A stretch of DNA of 64,000 nt from Sinorhizobium sp. 6-70 (GTDB lineage: Bacteria; Pseudomonadota; Alphaproteobacteria; Rhizobiales; Rhizobiaceae), in assembly GCF_030124375.1 (NCBI RefSeq), contig NZ_JASKLS010000015.1, positions 50,483-114,482 on the forward strand, in the 5' to 3' direction. Within the stretch, counting starts at the first letter, position 1, and each line of letters opens with the position of its first letter. Both the position numbers and the translations under genes were made by a program. The notes under the pieces were generated by a model. It did no database searches, was not told the DNA's origin, and worked only from the letters and a program-made list of their open reading frames with translations. This document shows, piece after piece, positions 26,901-32,985 of the stretch.

Positions 26901-27265
26901 GCGCCAAGACCAATCCGCTTCGGGATGTTGCGGGGCTGCTGAGATCGCTGAGCTATCTTGCAGCGGCCGCCAATCTCGACCGGGAACTGGTAAGCGAGGT
27001 GGTTGATCAACGACATGCCGCGCTGGTGGCGCGCTTCATCGAAATGGCGGAACCGGCCTTCCTCGAAGGATACGTCGACGCAGTCGGCAAAACGCGAGAA
27101 CTCAGCTTACGTCCGGTTTCACGCGGTCGCATCCTCGACCTGTTCCTGCTGGAGAAGGCGGCCTACGAGATCGCTTATGAAGCGCGCAATCGCCCCACCT
27201 GGCTGCCTCTGCCACTTGTCGGCTTCTCGGCTATTGCATCGAGACTCTTGGAGAACGTCGCATGA
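23954..27265 (+). CDS. treS: Trehalose synthase-maltokinase fusion (TreS-Mak)
   Basis: 1103 aa. Residues ~20-560 are a GH13 trehalose synthase: LWYKDALIYQLHIKSFFD, nucleophile Asp in GIDGFRLDAIPYLVE, acid/base Glu in MLLAEANQWPED and LRNHDELTLEM. Residues ~590-1103 are a maltokinase: KRRWFGAKGEKLR near its start, the kinase catalytic RNHGDFHLGQVLV and metal-binding IIDFEGEPARDL. The protein isomerises trehalose to maltose and phosphorylates maltose with ATP to maltose-1-phosphate for GlgE. Starts 15 bp after glgE with an AGGAG site and overlaps glgB by ATGA. The fusion is common in proteobacteria. Confidence 0.94.
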   Translation: MDMVITSRDQEEDQTNPQEPDPLWYKDALIYQLHIKSFFDANSDGIGDFKGLHEKLDHIASLGANTIWLLPFFPSPRRDDGYDIADYTNVSTDYGTVEEFKAFVEAAHQRGLRVIIELVINHTSDQHPWFQRARHAPPGSPERDFYVWSDTDQKFPETRIIFLDTEKSNWTWDPVAGAYYWHRFYSHQPDLNFDNPLVVEELLGVMRFWLETGIDGFRLDAIPYLVEREGTINENLPETHAILKKIRAALDSTHPGKMLLAEANQWPEDTRDYFGDGDECHMAFHFPLMPRMYMAIAKEDRFPITDIMRQTPEIPETCQWAIFLRNHDELTLEMVTDEERDYLWNIYATDRRARINLGIRRRLSPLMERDRRRVELMNALLFSMPGTPVIYYGDEIGMGDNIYLGDRDGVRTPMQWSPDRSGGFSKADPARLVLPPIMDPLYGYEAVNVEAQGADAHSLLNWTRRMLALRNKHSAFGRGSLRFLSPGNRKILAYLREYRDDTILCVANLSRLPQAVELDLANFAGRVPIELTGMSPFPPIGQLTYMLTLPPYGFFWFLLAQEADGPAWRAEPPEQMQDMVTMVVRRDLQELVDEPRLSGTLSNEILPAYLGKRRWFGAKGEKLRHASLVVATPLPFARDLSLGEVEAELDGRKDMYLLPLAVSWDDRQPTALAQQLALARLRQGRRVGFLTDGFAIEGLARSVIRGLRECAVISDRAGTLEFLGTDLLDRMSMNDDLPVRWLSAEQSNSSLIIGEIAMVKLIRHVLPGVHPEVEMTRYLTEIGYGNTAQLLGEVAHTAPDGCRCTLIIVQGAIRNQGDAWNWMLSNLRRAIDEVMVTGVEVDMANEYFTPLVDFAATVGKRLGELHVALAQPTENEDFKPVRMSNEDAGRWGDAVKKQIHESLAILEEIQESLAPEVAQQIGPLVARREELLKLAGHLAKAAAGTLMTRNHGDFHLGQVLVAEGDAYIIDFEGEPARDLAERRAKTNPLRDVAGLLRSLSYLAAAANLDRELVSEVVDQRHAALVARFIEMAEPAFLEGYVDAVGKTRELSLRPVSRGRILDLFLLEKAAYEIAYEARNRPTWLPLPLVGFSAIASRLLENVA

Positions 27266-29469
27266 GATATGAGCGCGCAGACCTGATGATCGGCACCGTC
27301 GCTGAAGGCCTCCAGGCTCTCGTCGAAGGCCGGCATGGCGATCCCTTTTCGATCCTCGGACATCATCGATATGACGATCTCAACGTGGTAAGGGCCTTGT
27401 TGCCCGGCGCGGTCTCCGTGGACGTGGTTGAGGCCGATACCAACCGCGCGCTGACGCGGCTGGAGGTGATTCACGCGGGCGGACTTTTCGCCGGTGTGAT
27501 CGGGAGCGCGGCCCGTTACCTCTTTCGCATCCATTGGCAGGATGCGGTGCAGGAGACGGAGGATCCTTATTCTTTTGGCCTGTTGCTCGGCGACCTCGAT
27601 CTGCATCTGATCTCCCAGGGCACGCATTACGATCTCGGCCGCACACTGGGCGCCGTTCCGACGGACGTTGATGGTGTCCAGGGCGTGCGTTTTTCCGTGT
27701 GGGCACCCAATGCGCGGCGGGTTTCCGTCGTCGGCGATTTCAACAGTTGGGACGGCCGCCGACATCCGATGCGGCTTCGGTCATCAGCCGGCGTATGGGA
27801 AATCTTCATTCCGCGCCTCACGCATGGAGAGCGCTATAAATTCGAGTTGCTCGATGCTCACGGCGATCTCCTGCCTCACAAAGCGGATCCGGTTGCCCGC
27901 GCCAGCGAAGCCGCGCCCTCGACGGCTTCGATAGTCGCTTCGTCGAGACCTTTCCGCTGGAGCGACGAGGACTGGATGCGTGCCCGCCGCGCCGACCGGG
28001 CGGGCACCGGTGCCATCTCGGTCTACGAGGTACATCCCGGTTCCTGGCTGAGGATCGCTGAGGAGGGAAACCGGCCGCTCGACTGGGTCGAGCTCAGCCA
28101 GCGGCTGATTCCCTATGCGCGGGATCTCGGCTTCACGCACATCGAATTCCTGCCGATCATGGAACATCCTTTCGGCGGCTCTTGGGGCTACCAGCCGCTC
28201 GGCCTTTTCGCTCCCACTGGTCGTTACGGCATGCCGGAGGATTTTGCCTATTTCGTCGACCGCTGCCATGCCGCCGGCATCGGCGTTATCCTCGACTGGG
28301 TGCCAGCGCATTTTCCCACCGATGTCTGGGGGCTCGCCCGCTTCGACGGGACCGCGCTCTACGAGCATGAGGACCCGCGCGAGGGCTTCCACAGGGACTG
28401 GAACACGCTGATTTACAATCTGGGCCGCAACGAGGTGAAAGGGTTCCTGATTGCCAGCGCACTGGAATGGCTGGAGCATTATCATGTGGATGCGTTGCGC
28501 GTGGACGCGGTTGCCTCGATGCTCTACCGGGACTACAGCCGCGAGGAGGGCGAATGGATACCCAATCAATATGGTGGTCGCGAGAACCTTGAAGCAGTGG
28601 AGTTCTTCAAGCACTTGAACAGCATCATCCATGAGCGCTGCCCGCATGCCCTTACCGTCGCGGAAGAGTCGACCGCCTGGCCTGGCGTTAGCAAGGCGCC
28701 CGAGGAGGGCGGCCTCGGCTTTGATTTCAAGTGGAACATGGGCTGGATGCATGACACGCTGCACTACATGCAGGACGATCCGGTCCACCGCAAATATCAC
28801 CACGGCGCGATGACCTTCGGCATGATCTACGCCTATTCCGAACGGTTCATGCTGCCGCTCTCCCACGACGAGGTGGTGCATGGCAAAGGTTCTCTGCTCG
28901 GGAAGATGCCCGGCGACCATTGGCAGCGGCTCGCGAATCTGCGCGCCTATTACGGCTTCATGTGGGGACATCCAGGCAAGAAACTGCTCTTCATGGGCGG
29001 CGAGCTTGCCCAGGAAGGCGAATGGAGCCATGACGGCTCTGTGCATTGGGACCTGCTTGACCGGCCCGAGCATGCGGGCATTCTGCAATTGGTCCGCGAT
29101 CTCAACAGGCTCTATAATCGAGAACCATCGCTGCAGTTCAGCGACCTTGAGCCGGGTGGCTTCGAATGGGCGGTCGCCGACGACGCGGAGAAGTCCGTCT
29201 ACGGCATGCTGCGCAGTCCGCAAGACCGCTCCTCGTATATCCTGATAATGTCCAATCTCACGCCAGTTCCGCGGCACGATTATCGCGTTGGCGTGCCGAT
29301 GGAAGGGCGCTTTGAGGTGGTGCTCAACACCGACGCGGCGATCTATGGCGGATCCAATCTCGGGCAGACCGAAGTCTGGGCTGAACGCCAGCCGGCGCAT
29401 GGCAAGGACTTCTCCATCCTTCTTACACTGCCGCCGCTCGCGACAATCTTCCTGAGGTGGGAGCGTTAG
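27262..29469 (+). CDS. glgB: 1,4-alpha-glucan branching enzyme (GlgB)
   Basis: 735 aa, standard GlgB length. N-terminal CBM48-type modules (VRFSVWAPNARRVSVVGDFN), GH13 barrel with nucleophile DALRVDAVASMLYRDY, acid/base TVAEESTAWPGV and PLSHDEVVHGK. Introduces alpha-1,6 branches into the glucan made by GlgE. Begins in an ATGA overlap with treS, so the three enzymes are translationally coupled. Ends 15 bp from the convergent 57-aa gene. Confidence 0.95.
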   Translation: MRYERADLMIGTVAEGLQALVEGRHGDPFSILGHHRYDDLNVVRALLPGAVSVDVVEADTNRALTRLEVIHAGGLFAGVIGSAARYLFRIHWQDAVQETEDPYSFGLLLGDLDLHLISQGTHYDLGRTLGAVPTDVDGVQGVRFSVWAPNARRVSVVGDFNSWDGRRHPMRLRSSAGVWEIFIPRLTHGERYKFELLDAHGDLLPHKADPVARASEAAPSTASIVASSRPFRWSDEDWMRARRADRAGTGAISVYEVHPGSWLRIAEEGNRPLDWVELSQRLIPYARDLGFTHIEFLPIMEHPFGGSWGYQPLGLFAPTGRYGMPEDFAYFVDRCHAAGIGVILDWVPAHFPTDVWGLARFDGTALYEHEDPREGFHRDWNTLIYNLGRNEVKGFLIASALEWLEHYHVDALRVDAVASMLYRDYSREEGEWIPNQYGGRENLEAVEFFKHLNSIIHERCPHALTVAEESTAWPGVSKAPEEGGLGFDFKWNMGWMHDTLHYMQDDPVHRKYHHGAMTFGMIYAYSERFMLPLSHDEVVHGKGSLLGKMPGDHWQRLANLRAYYGFMWGHPGKKLLFMGGELAQEGEWSHDGSVHWDLLDRPEHAGILQLVRDLNRLYNREPSLQFSDLEPGGFEWAVADDAEKSVYGMLRSPQDRSSYILIMSNLTPVPRHDYRVGVPMEGRFEVVLNTDAAIYGGSNLGQTEVWAERQPAHGKDFSILLTLPPLATIFLRWER

Positions 29470-29484
29470 GGATCGAGCCACGGC

Positions 29485-29658
29485 TCATGGGGCCGAATCT
29501 TCCTGCGATTCCCGGTAGAGCTTATGGACCTTCCGGTCCTGTGCTTCCTTAAGGGCCGGTGGAAGCGGCCTCTGCCGCATGACCACATAGGCGATAGCAG
29601 CACCGAGAGCAAAGGCGCCGCCCGCTGTTACCAATAGCCAGAGATCGTCCATCAACAT
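29485..29658 (-). CDS. 57-aa single-pass membrane protein
   Basis: Minus-strand gene read by eye: starts MLMDDLWLLVTAGGAFALG, continues AAIAYVVMRQRPLPPALKEA, and ends KLYRESQEDSAP. One hydrophobic span (about residues 6-28), then a charged cytoplasmic-type tail. Strong evidence for a real gene: AGGAGG at ideal spacing before ATG 29658 and a GGAAC-N18-TT promoter match 24 bp further up. Convergent with glgB. No family recognised; the RMR-type stop-transfer suggests N-out/C-in. Possibly a general-stress small protein. Confidence 0.72.
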   Translation of the reverse strand: MLMDDLWLLVTAGGAFALGAAIAYVVMRQRPLPPALKEAQDRKVHKLYRESQEDSAP

Positions 29659-29681
29659 TGTTGCGCCTCCTCAATAAGGCC

Positions 29682-29706
29682 AACCGATGTGACGACCGAA
29701 GGTTCC
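29682..29706 (-). promoter_or_regulatory. RpoE2-type promoter for the 57-aa membrane protein gene
   Basis: Read on the minus strand: GGAAC (29706-29702), 18 nt, TT (29683-29682), with GG before the TT. Fits GGAAC-N18/19-TT. The implied start of transcription (~29676) is only a few bases before the AGGAGG ribosome site, so the leader would be very short. Confidence 0.55.
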
Positions 29707-30026
29707 AGCGGAGATATCCCATTTCATCTGCGCTCGCGTCCGCGCGTGGCCGGATCACGAACCACCAATCTCTGAAATAGGAAAAAGTTGCGGGCCGAGG
29801 GAATGAGCGCCGCGCGCACAGCAAGGGATCTGTGGAACTTTATTCCCATTTCGCGGTTGCGTTGTGCGCAGGACGTTGATCGTTCGAGGCGCGCGAGACG
29901 GCGATTGATGCTAAGGGCGGAACGAGCGCAAAGACTTCAACGGGCGCGCATGTGGCTGCCGCGCTCTGACTTTGCGGAGAACTGGCTTCTTTGAAGAAGA
30001 GAAGGTGCACCCAAGGAACTCTCTTA
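29707..30026. other. Gene-free stretch after the small membrane protein
   Basis: About 320 bp with no reading frame that has a ribosome site, recognisable family or consistent codon usage. A 69-codon open frame on the plus strand (29788-29994) is arginine-rich and looks random. Confidence 0.5.
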
Positions 30027-30162
30027 AAGCGCGTCGCATTACGCGGCCACATGCGACGCGCTTAGATCATTTCATTGTTTCATTGAAACAGCGAAATGAT
30101 CTAACTCTTTGAAACTACGCAATTCCGGACGGAAAACCGTTACACACTTTTCCTGGAATTGC
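30027..30162. repeat. Mosaic of three consecutive palindromes (rhizobial intergenic mosaic type)
   Basis: Three hairpins back to back. First: AAGCGCGTCGCA (30027-30038) with TGCGACGCGCTT (30052-30063), 12 bp perfect. Second: GATCATTTC (30065-30073) with GAAATGATC (30093-30101), enclosing a nested TGTTTC-att-GAAACA. Third: GCAATTCC (30119-30126) with GGAATTGC (30155-30162), enclosing the core GGAAAACCG...CACACTTTTCC. This core recurs at 60361-60390 and 60629-60672. Such elements are typical of Rhizobiales intergenic DNA. Confidence 0.75.
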
Positions 30163-30180
30163 TCTAGGTCTTTGTTTTCA

Positions 30181-30227
30181 TGCATGTCGCCCGCCCAAAA
30201 TAGCTGCGCACTTTTGGGCGACATGCA
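30181..30227 (-). terminator. Strong hairpin abutting the SPW gene stop, likely terminator or repeat
   Basis: TGCATGTCGCCC (from 30181) pairs with GGGCGACATGCA (ending 30227), 12 bp perfect, with extra inner pairing GCCCAAAA/TTTTGGGC. It touches the stop codon of the minus-strand SPW gene. No U-run follows on that strand. Confidence 0.5.
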
Positions 30228-30587
30228 TTAGGCAGCCGAATGCGGGTGCCGGTAGTCCCAGACAGCCCAGGCCGACAGTGCCGCGACGAGCACGCCAAGG
30301 ATGACGTGTGTCCACATCGCGTTCATGTTCGCCATGAAGCCGAGCAGCCAGGGAGAGACGATCAGCCATAGGCCGATCACCATGTTCACCCATTCCTCCC
30401 ATTCTGCGAAGGCCGAAAGCGCTGCAATCGCTAGCGCGCCGAGTACGATGCCGGCGATCCAGGCGTTCCAGGTCGGCACGGCCTCAGCCGCAAAACCGAT
30501 GACCCAGGGAGAGAGGAACAGGCACACCCCAAGGACCAGATTGGCCCAGTCCTGGGCCCTTTTTCCCGCAATGAGAGTGTTTGGCAT
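30228..30587 (-). CDS. SPW-repeat membrane protein
   Basis: 119 aa. Two SPW repeats: LVLGVCLFLSPWVIGF and MVIGLWLIVSPWLLGF, each a W-N-x2-LG/IG...SPW motif within paired hydrophobic spans, four membrane segments in all. ATG 30587 (MPNTLIAGKR) has GGAGG 6 bp upstream and is preferred over the in-frame start at 30599. SPW proteins are small inner-membrane proteins of unknown function, often stress-associated. Standalone gene. Confidence 0.88.
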   Translation of the reverse strand: MPNTLIAGKRAQDWANLVLGVCLFLSPWVIGFAAEAVPTWNAWIAGIVLGALAIAALSAFAEWEEWVNMVIGLWLIVSPWLLGFMANMNAMWTHVILGVLVAALSAWAVWDYRHPHSAA

Positions 30588-30702
30588 GACAACCTCCACA
30601 TATGAAGCTTGACCAAAGCGTCACCCTCGCGTGCGCCTTACGTTTCAGCTCCGCTGCCTCAGTTCGCACGGTCGCTGTAACGCTTTGAATTGCTGTGTAA
30701 TT

Positions 30703-31076
30703 TTACGCCCAAATCGGACCCGATTCAAGAAATCCCGCAACACCCGTTTTTGAGGACTGTTCATCCGAAATCCGCGCCTCGTTTTCCCTGAGGCCGCGAT
30801 CGAGATGTTTGGCCCGGCGGACAACCATCGCCAGCGAGCGATCGAGCTTCGGAAGAAGAGGCAGCAAGCCAACGGGTCTTGGCCCAAGCGCAGGACTTCC
30901 GCCGCCATCTTCGCCTAACCAATTGGAATCGGCTATGTTTGTCGTTCTGGACCGCTTCGACGCAAGCCGTCGTCAAGCGCCAGCCTCGGTAGAATGGTGT
31001 CGCCGATCCCGGCGCCGACGAGGCGCCTGATCGCTTCGACGCTTCCGAATTCCATCGCCGGTTTCGAGCCCGCCGC
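30703..31076 (-). pseudogene. Decayed LysR-family regulator (C-terminal part, frameshifted)
   Basis: Directly after the phosphatase stop, the minus strand reads EFGSVEAIRRLVGAGIGD then TILPRLALDDGL (31055-30933), a LysR effector-domain block, ending at a TAG (30935-30933). In another frame, just downstream, homology resumes as SLAMVVRRAKHLDRGLRE and runs to a TAA at 30703-30705. This is the normal order of the last ~110 residues of a LysR protein, split by a frameshift and lacking everything before it. Not expressed as a functional regulator. Region 30588-30702 holds only a partial copy of the CTGTA...TTTGAATTGCTG repeat. Confidence 0.75.
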
Positions 31077-31877
31077 TCAGATGCCCGCCACCTTCCGCAG
31101 GTCTTCGATTGCGCCCGGTGCCGCGGCGAGAACGGCAGCGCCCTTGGTCAGACGCTCGCCCTCGACAGGGAAGGGCAGGTACCAGCCGCCCGCTTCCTTG
31201 ACGAGGCAATAGCCGGCGAGGCAATCCCAGGCGTGCATATAGGGCTCGTAATAGCCGACGAGACGGCCGGCGGCGACATAGGCGAGCATCAGTGCGCCGG
31301 AGCCGTTGCGCACGAAATTGCCGCCGGCTTCAAGCAGTTTCTCGACCATCCTGCCGACGAATGCCGGCGTCACGTGATTGTTGGCGCCTATGCCGGTGAC
31401 GGCATTGCGAATGGTCCGCGACGCGTCGAGCGATAGCGGCTTGCCGTTGAGCCGCGCGCCGCGTCCGAGTGCTGCGGCATAAAGTTCGTCGTGGCAGGGC
31501 GCCGAGATCACGCCGACGACCGGAACGCCGTCATGGAGGAGGGCGATCGAAACGCACCAGTTCGGCATGCCGTTGACGAAGGGGCTCGTGCCGTCGATCG
31601 GGTCGATCACCCAGGTGAAGCCGGAGTTTCCCGGCTCCAGGCCGTATTCCTCGCCGAGCAGGCCATCGTCGGGATAGGCTTCCGCGAAACGGTCACGGAT
31701 CAGCATTTCCACTTCGCGATCGGCGATCGAGACGACATCCTGCGGATCCCGCTTGGTCTCGATGACCAGCGTCTCGCGCCGGTTGAAATAGTCGAGCGCG
31801 ACGGTGCCTGCCTCGCGGGCCACCGCTTCGGCGAGCGCCAGTCGGGCTTCGAGCCCGGAAGGGACGTGTGACGTCAT
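31077..31877 (-). CDS. Inositol-monophosphatase-family phosphatase
   Basis: 266 aa. All metal-site motifs of the Li-sensitive phosphatase superfamily: DPQDVVSIADREVE, LGEEYG, WVIDPIDGTSPFVNGMPNWC and AWDCLAG. ATG 31877 follows GAGGAAA; the longer in-frame start at 31922 has no such site. Hydrolyses phosphate from inositol, fructose-1,6-bisphosphate, histidinol or sugar phosphates depending on subfamily. It closes a four-gene operon with an Fbp/Afu-type ABC importer, which suggests a sugar-phosphate or phosphorylated metabolite as substrate (inference). Confidence 0.87.
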   Translation of the reverse strand: MTSHVPSGLEARLALAEAVAREAGTVALDYFNRRETLVIETKRDPQDVVSIADREVEMLIRDRFAEAYPDDGLLGEEYGLEPGNSGFTWVIDPIDGTSPFVNGMPNWCVSIALLHDGVPVVGVISAPCHDELYAAALGRGARLNGKPLSLDASRTIRNAVTGIGANNHVTPAFVGRMVEKLLEAGGNFVRNGSGALMLAYVAAGRLVGYYEPYMHAWDCLAGYCLVKEAGGWYLPFPVEGERLTKGAAVLAAAPGAIEDLRKVAGI

Positions 31878-31929
31878 GAAACTTTCCTCGGTTATGGCTT
31901 GAAAATACGGTTTCTCGAACAATGCGGGC

Positions 31930-32985
31930 TCAACCGCTGATGATTGCTATTCCACGCTCCTTGAAGCCGATCGCGACATCGGTCGCCGGAGCCAGTGCTC
32001 TTTCGACGGCGGGATCGACAACGAAGAGCGTGCCGGCGGCCGTCTTCACCTCGTATTCGACATGATCTCCGAGATAGGCGGCGTGGGTGATGCGGCCGGA
32101 AAACGCGCCGTTGTACGCCGGTTCCAGCGTAATCGCGTTCGGCCGCACGGCGAGCTTCGCCGGACCGGGCCGGATATCGCGCCCCGGCAGGCGATGGGTC
32201 AGCGCCTCGACGCGGATCATCGCATCGCCCCCCTCCACGCCGAGGATATCGCAGGGAACGACATTTGCCTCGCCCATGAAATCGGCGATGAAGGCGGAGG
32301 CCGGTGCTTCGTAGAGATCGCGCGGCGCGCCTTCCTGGGCGATGTGCCCGTCCCTCATGACGATGATGCGGTCGGAAACGGCAAGCGCCTCGTCCTGGTC
32401 GTGGGTGACATAGACGGCTGTGAAGCCGAGCCGCTGCTGCAGTTCGCGGATCTCCGTCCTGACACGGCGGCGCAGCCGCGCATCGAGATTCGACAGCGGC
32501 TCGTCGAGAAGCAGCACCTGCGGTTCGAGCACCAGCGCGCGGGCGACGGCGACCCGCTGCTGCTGTCCGCCGGAGAGTTCCGCCGGCAGGCGCCCACCCA
32601 TGCCGGCAAGGCCGACGAGCGCCAGTCCGTCCTCGGCCCGTTCGCGCGCCTCCTTGCGCTTCAACCCCGACGATTCAAGGCCGTAGGCGACGTTGTCGAG
32701 CGCCGTCATGTGCGGAAACAGGGCGTAGGACTGGAAGACCATGGAAACGTCGCGTTCGTTCGCCGGCAACATGGTCACGTCCTTGCCGCCGATCAGGATA
32801 CGGCCGGATGTCGGATGCTCGAGGCCGGCCAGCATTCTGAGTGTCGTCGTCTTGCCGCAGCCGGACGGGCCAAGCAGCGTCACCAGCGTGCCGGGCTCGA
32901 TCGTCAGCGACAGGTCGGGGATGGCCGTGAAGGCGCCGAACTCCTTGCGGACGTTCTGGAAGACGACGGAACCTTCGATGCTCAT
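31930..32985 (-). CDS. ABC transporter ATP-binding protein (FbpC/PotA/AfuC family)
   Basis: 351 aa. Walker A GPSGCGKTTTLRMLAG, Q-loop MVFQSYALFPHM, signature LSGGQQQRVAVARAL, Walker B VLLLDEPLSNLDARLR, H-loop VYVTHDQDEA, and a C-terminal TOBE-type regulatory domain (KLAVRPNAITLEPAYNGAF). The length and TOBE domain place it in the spermidine/iron(III)/2-aminoethylphosphonate group. Overlaps the permease gene upstream by ATGA. Confidence 0.9.
   Translation of the reverse strand: MSIEGSVVFQNVRKEFGAFTAIPDLSLTIEPGTLVTLLGPSGCGKTTTLRMLAGLEHPTSGRILIGGKDVTMLPANERDVSMVFQSYALFPHMTALDNVAYGLESSGLKRKEARERAEDGLALVGLAGMGGRLPAELSGGQQQRVAVARALVLEPQVLLLDEPLSNLDARLRRRVRTEIRELQQRLGFTAVYVTHDQDEALAVSDRIIVMRDGHIAQEGAPRDLYEAPASAFIADFMGEANVVPCDILGVEGGDAMIRVEALTHRLPGRDIRPGPAKLAVRPNAITLEPAYNGAFSGRITHAAYLGDHVEYEVKTAAGTLFVVDPAVERALAPATDVAIGFKERGIAIISG

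Noticed and set aside
27784..29481. 565-codon open frame opposite glgB
   Set aside because: Shadow of a certain glgB; biased composition and no domain.
29788..29994. 69-codon frame on the plus strand after the 57-aa gene
   Set aside because: Arginine-rich, no ribosome site, no similarity; likely chance.
30645..30908. 88-codon frame on the minus strand
   Set aside because: Overlaps the frameshifted LysR remnant; the LysR-like reading lies in another frame.
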